34,866 bases of DNA from Clostridiales bacterium. GTDB lineage: Bacteria; Bacillota; Clostridia; Oscillospirales; Oscillospiraceae. Shown here piece after piece: positions 33,913 through 34,866 of this stretch. The stretch's first letter is position 1. Each line of letters starts with the position of its first letter. The DNA lies in the NCBI GenBank assembly GCA_004555705.1, contig SFHI01000056.1, forward strand, positions 1 to 34,866. Reading direction: 5' to 3'. Made by a program: the position numbers and the translations under genes. Below the pieces are notes generated by a model. It saw nothing but the letters and a program-made list of their open reading frames with translations. It was not told the DNA's origin and did not search any database.

Positions 33913-33941
33913 ATTATAGAGGACTTTGAGGAAAATTACAA
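33913..33941 (-). promoter_or_regulatory. Promoter of the ATPase-permease operon
   Basis: On the minus strand TTGTAA (33936-33941), a 17-bp spacer and TATAAT (33913-33918), 37 bases ahead of the ATPase start codon with GGGAG between. It lets the ATPase and permeases be transcribed apart from the binding-protein gene upstream. Confidence 0.75.
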
Positions 33942-33990
33942 CGATTTTTATTGAATCCGGGGGGATTTTCTTTGGGGAGAAACAGAATGG

Positions 33991-34223
33991 GAAATTGTTG
34001 TTTACAGTTTTCAAACAGGTTGGTTTGTGACTGTAGGGGAGGCATTGATGCCTCCCGGCAGCACTGCATTTTCTGAACCAACAACACTTCGGCGAATACG
34101 AACCGCGTACCTTTACGCCTAAATACGCAAGAGTATCAACGTATTACCGCCGGGAGGCATCAATGCCTCCCCTACAGTAATTAAAGTACGTTTTCAAAAA
34201 TTAAACGTATAAACAACAATTTA
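33991..34223. repeat. Repeat element J (type 3 core)
   Basis: The ends are GAAATTGTTGTTTA (33991-34004) and TAAACAACAATTTA (34210-34223). The core is a perfect 30-bp inverted repeat (34030-34059 and 34149-34178) that itself contains the small palindrome GGAGGCATTGATGCCTCC and is unrelated to the type 1 and type 2 cores. About 89 unpaired bases separate the arms. It lies between the terminator of the binding-protein gene and the promoter of the ATPase operon. Confidence 0.87.
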
Positions 34224-34245
34224 TCTGCGAAGCATTGGCGGGGAA

Positions 34246-34278
34246 CAAAAACCTCCCCCGGATGCTTCCGGGGGAGGT
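34246..34278 (-). terminator. Strong terminator of the BMP binding-protein gene
   Basis: A perfect 12-bp GC-rich stem, ACCTCCCCCGGA (34251-34262) and TCCGGGGGAGGT (34267-34278), with a 4-base loop, followed on the minus strand by TTTTTGTT. It starts 15 bases after the stop codon. It should separate this gene from the ATPase operon. Confidence 0.9.
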
Positions 34279-34293
34279 GAGGGGTGCGGGGAA

Positions 34294-34866
34294 TTATCCG
34301 ATGTAGTTGACAGTGGTCTTGTCGGACACGGTGGGCTTGACGTTGTCGTCGGAGTTGTTGTCCACGACGATGGTGCCGTCAGCCAGCTGGGCCTTCAGGG
34401 CCTCATACTCGTCCACGGTGAAGGTGGTCAGACGCCAGGAACCCTCGGCGGTGGGCAGGCCCACATACTCGCCCTCGGCCAGGGAGAAGTTGGACACCTT
34501 GCCGCCGAAGTTGTCCCACTTGCCGTTGTTCAGAGCCTCCAGAACGGTCTCGGTGACGTTCTGCAGCTGCTTCATAGCGGAGGTGATGATGCACTCGTCG
34601 ATGTAGTACTGGTCAACGTCCACGCCGATGACCTTGCCGTCATGCAGCTTGGCAGCTTCCACAGCGGAGGTGTAGATGCCGCCGCCGCAGGCAAAGACGA
34701 CCTCGGTGCCGGCGGAGTACCAGCCCTCCATCTTGGCGGTGATGTTGGCATCGCCGAAGAACTGGCCGCCGTAGGTGTAGTTGATCTCGATGTCCACGCC
34801 CATCTCGGAGGCAGCGGCGTCAGCGCCCTGCACGAAGCCGAAACCGTAGCGGATAACGGCGGGAAC
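34294..34866 (-). CDS. BMP-family substrate-binding lipoprotein, partial (5' end outside the window)
   Basis: This is the C-terminal 190 residues of a basic-membrane-protein (BMP/PnrA/NupN) family binding protein; the frame is open to the window edge. Recognisable parts are IRYGFGFVQGADAAASEMG, INYTYGGQFFGDA, the ligand-pocket region VVFACGGGIYTSAVEAA and VIGVDVDQYYID. Members bind purine nucleosides or related ligands outside the membrane and feed an ABC importer. The importer's ATPase and permeases lie downstream on the same strand. The N-terminal signal and lipobox are not visible. Confidence 0.92.
   Translation of the reverse strand, partial: VPAVIRYGFGFVQGADAAASEMGVDIEINYTYGGQFFGDANITAKMEGWYSAGTEVVFACGGGIYTSAVEAAKLHDGKVIGVDVDQYYIDECIITSAMKQLQNVTETVLEALNNGKWDNFGGKVSNFSLAEGEYVGLPTAEGSWRLTTFTVDEYEALKAQLADGTIVVDNNSDDNVKPTVSDKTTVNYIG

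Noticed and set aside
31413..33929. An 838-codon plus-strand frame opposite the importer genes
   Set aside because: Composition is Gly/His/Val/Gln-rich with no domain, and the minus-strand genes are clearly real and coupled.

Overview
The window looks like a chromosomal segment of a GC-rich, low-oxygen Firmicute, most likely an Oscillospirales (Oscillospiraceae/Ruminococcaceae-type) gut clostridium. The evidence is the gene set (WhiA, a DnaE-type polymerase, DUF1385, DUF4317, rubrerythrin, and a BMP/ABC nucleoside-type importer), strong GGAGG ribosome sites, and dense small palindromic repeats of a kind seen in that group. The taxonomy is an inference. I see no rRNA, tRNA, phage, IS transposase or CRISPR array.

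Layout. (1) 0.2-5.7 kb: murB, then whiA overlapping dnaE. (2) 5.7-16.2 kb: eleven tightly packed plus-strand genes that probably form one long operon: a lipoprotein, a two-component regulator and kinase, a DUF1385 membrane protein, prmC, recA, recX, rimO, pgsA, an ECF-type sigma factor with an acidic Pro/Glu tail, and a membrane-anchored partner. A hairpin follows. (3) 16.4-20.4 kb: an MBOAT O-acyltransferase, a DHHW-family partner and a DUF4317 protein, probably for surface-polymer acylation. (4) 20.7-29.9 kb: single-gene units, namely an S9 peptidase (+), a cytidylate-kinase-like protein (-), a pullulanase (-) divergent from a GH2 beta-galactosidase (+), and rubrerythrin (-). (5) 30.3-34.9 kb, minus strand: two permeases and an ATPase of a BMP-type ABC importer, with the substrate-binding protein running off the right edge.

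Two things stand out. First, nine intergenic elements (about 150-240 bp; one is cut by the window edge) share the same 14-bp terminal inverted repeat (TAAATTGTTGTTTA / TAAACAACAATTTA) but enclose three unrelated palindromic cores. In the commonest core a hairpin keeps its fold through paired base changes between copies. The elements sit mostly 11-77 bp past stop codons. One 99-bp stretch is repeated perfectly and inverted about 25.8 kb apart. Second, the importer ATPase carries an apparently clean in-frame deletion of about 40 residues that removes the signature motif and Walker B of its first nucleotide-binding domain, the only canonical catalytic half.

Promoters are unusually legible. Six show a recognisable -35, an exact 17-bp spacer and a TATAAT-like -10; a seventh, before the lipoprotein, has only a clear extended -10. 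Five of the seven carry a TGN extension. Every intergenic gap longer than about 200 bp is largely filled by one of the repeat elements.
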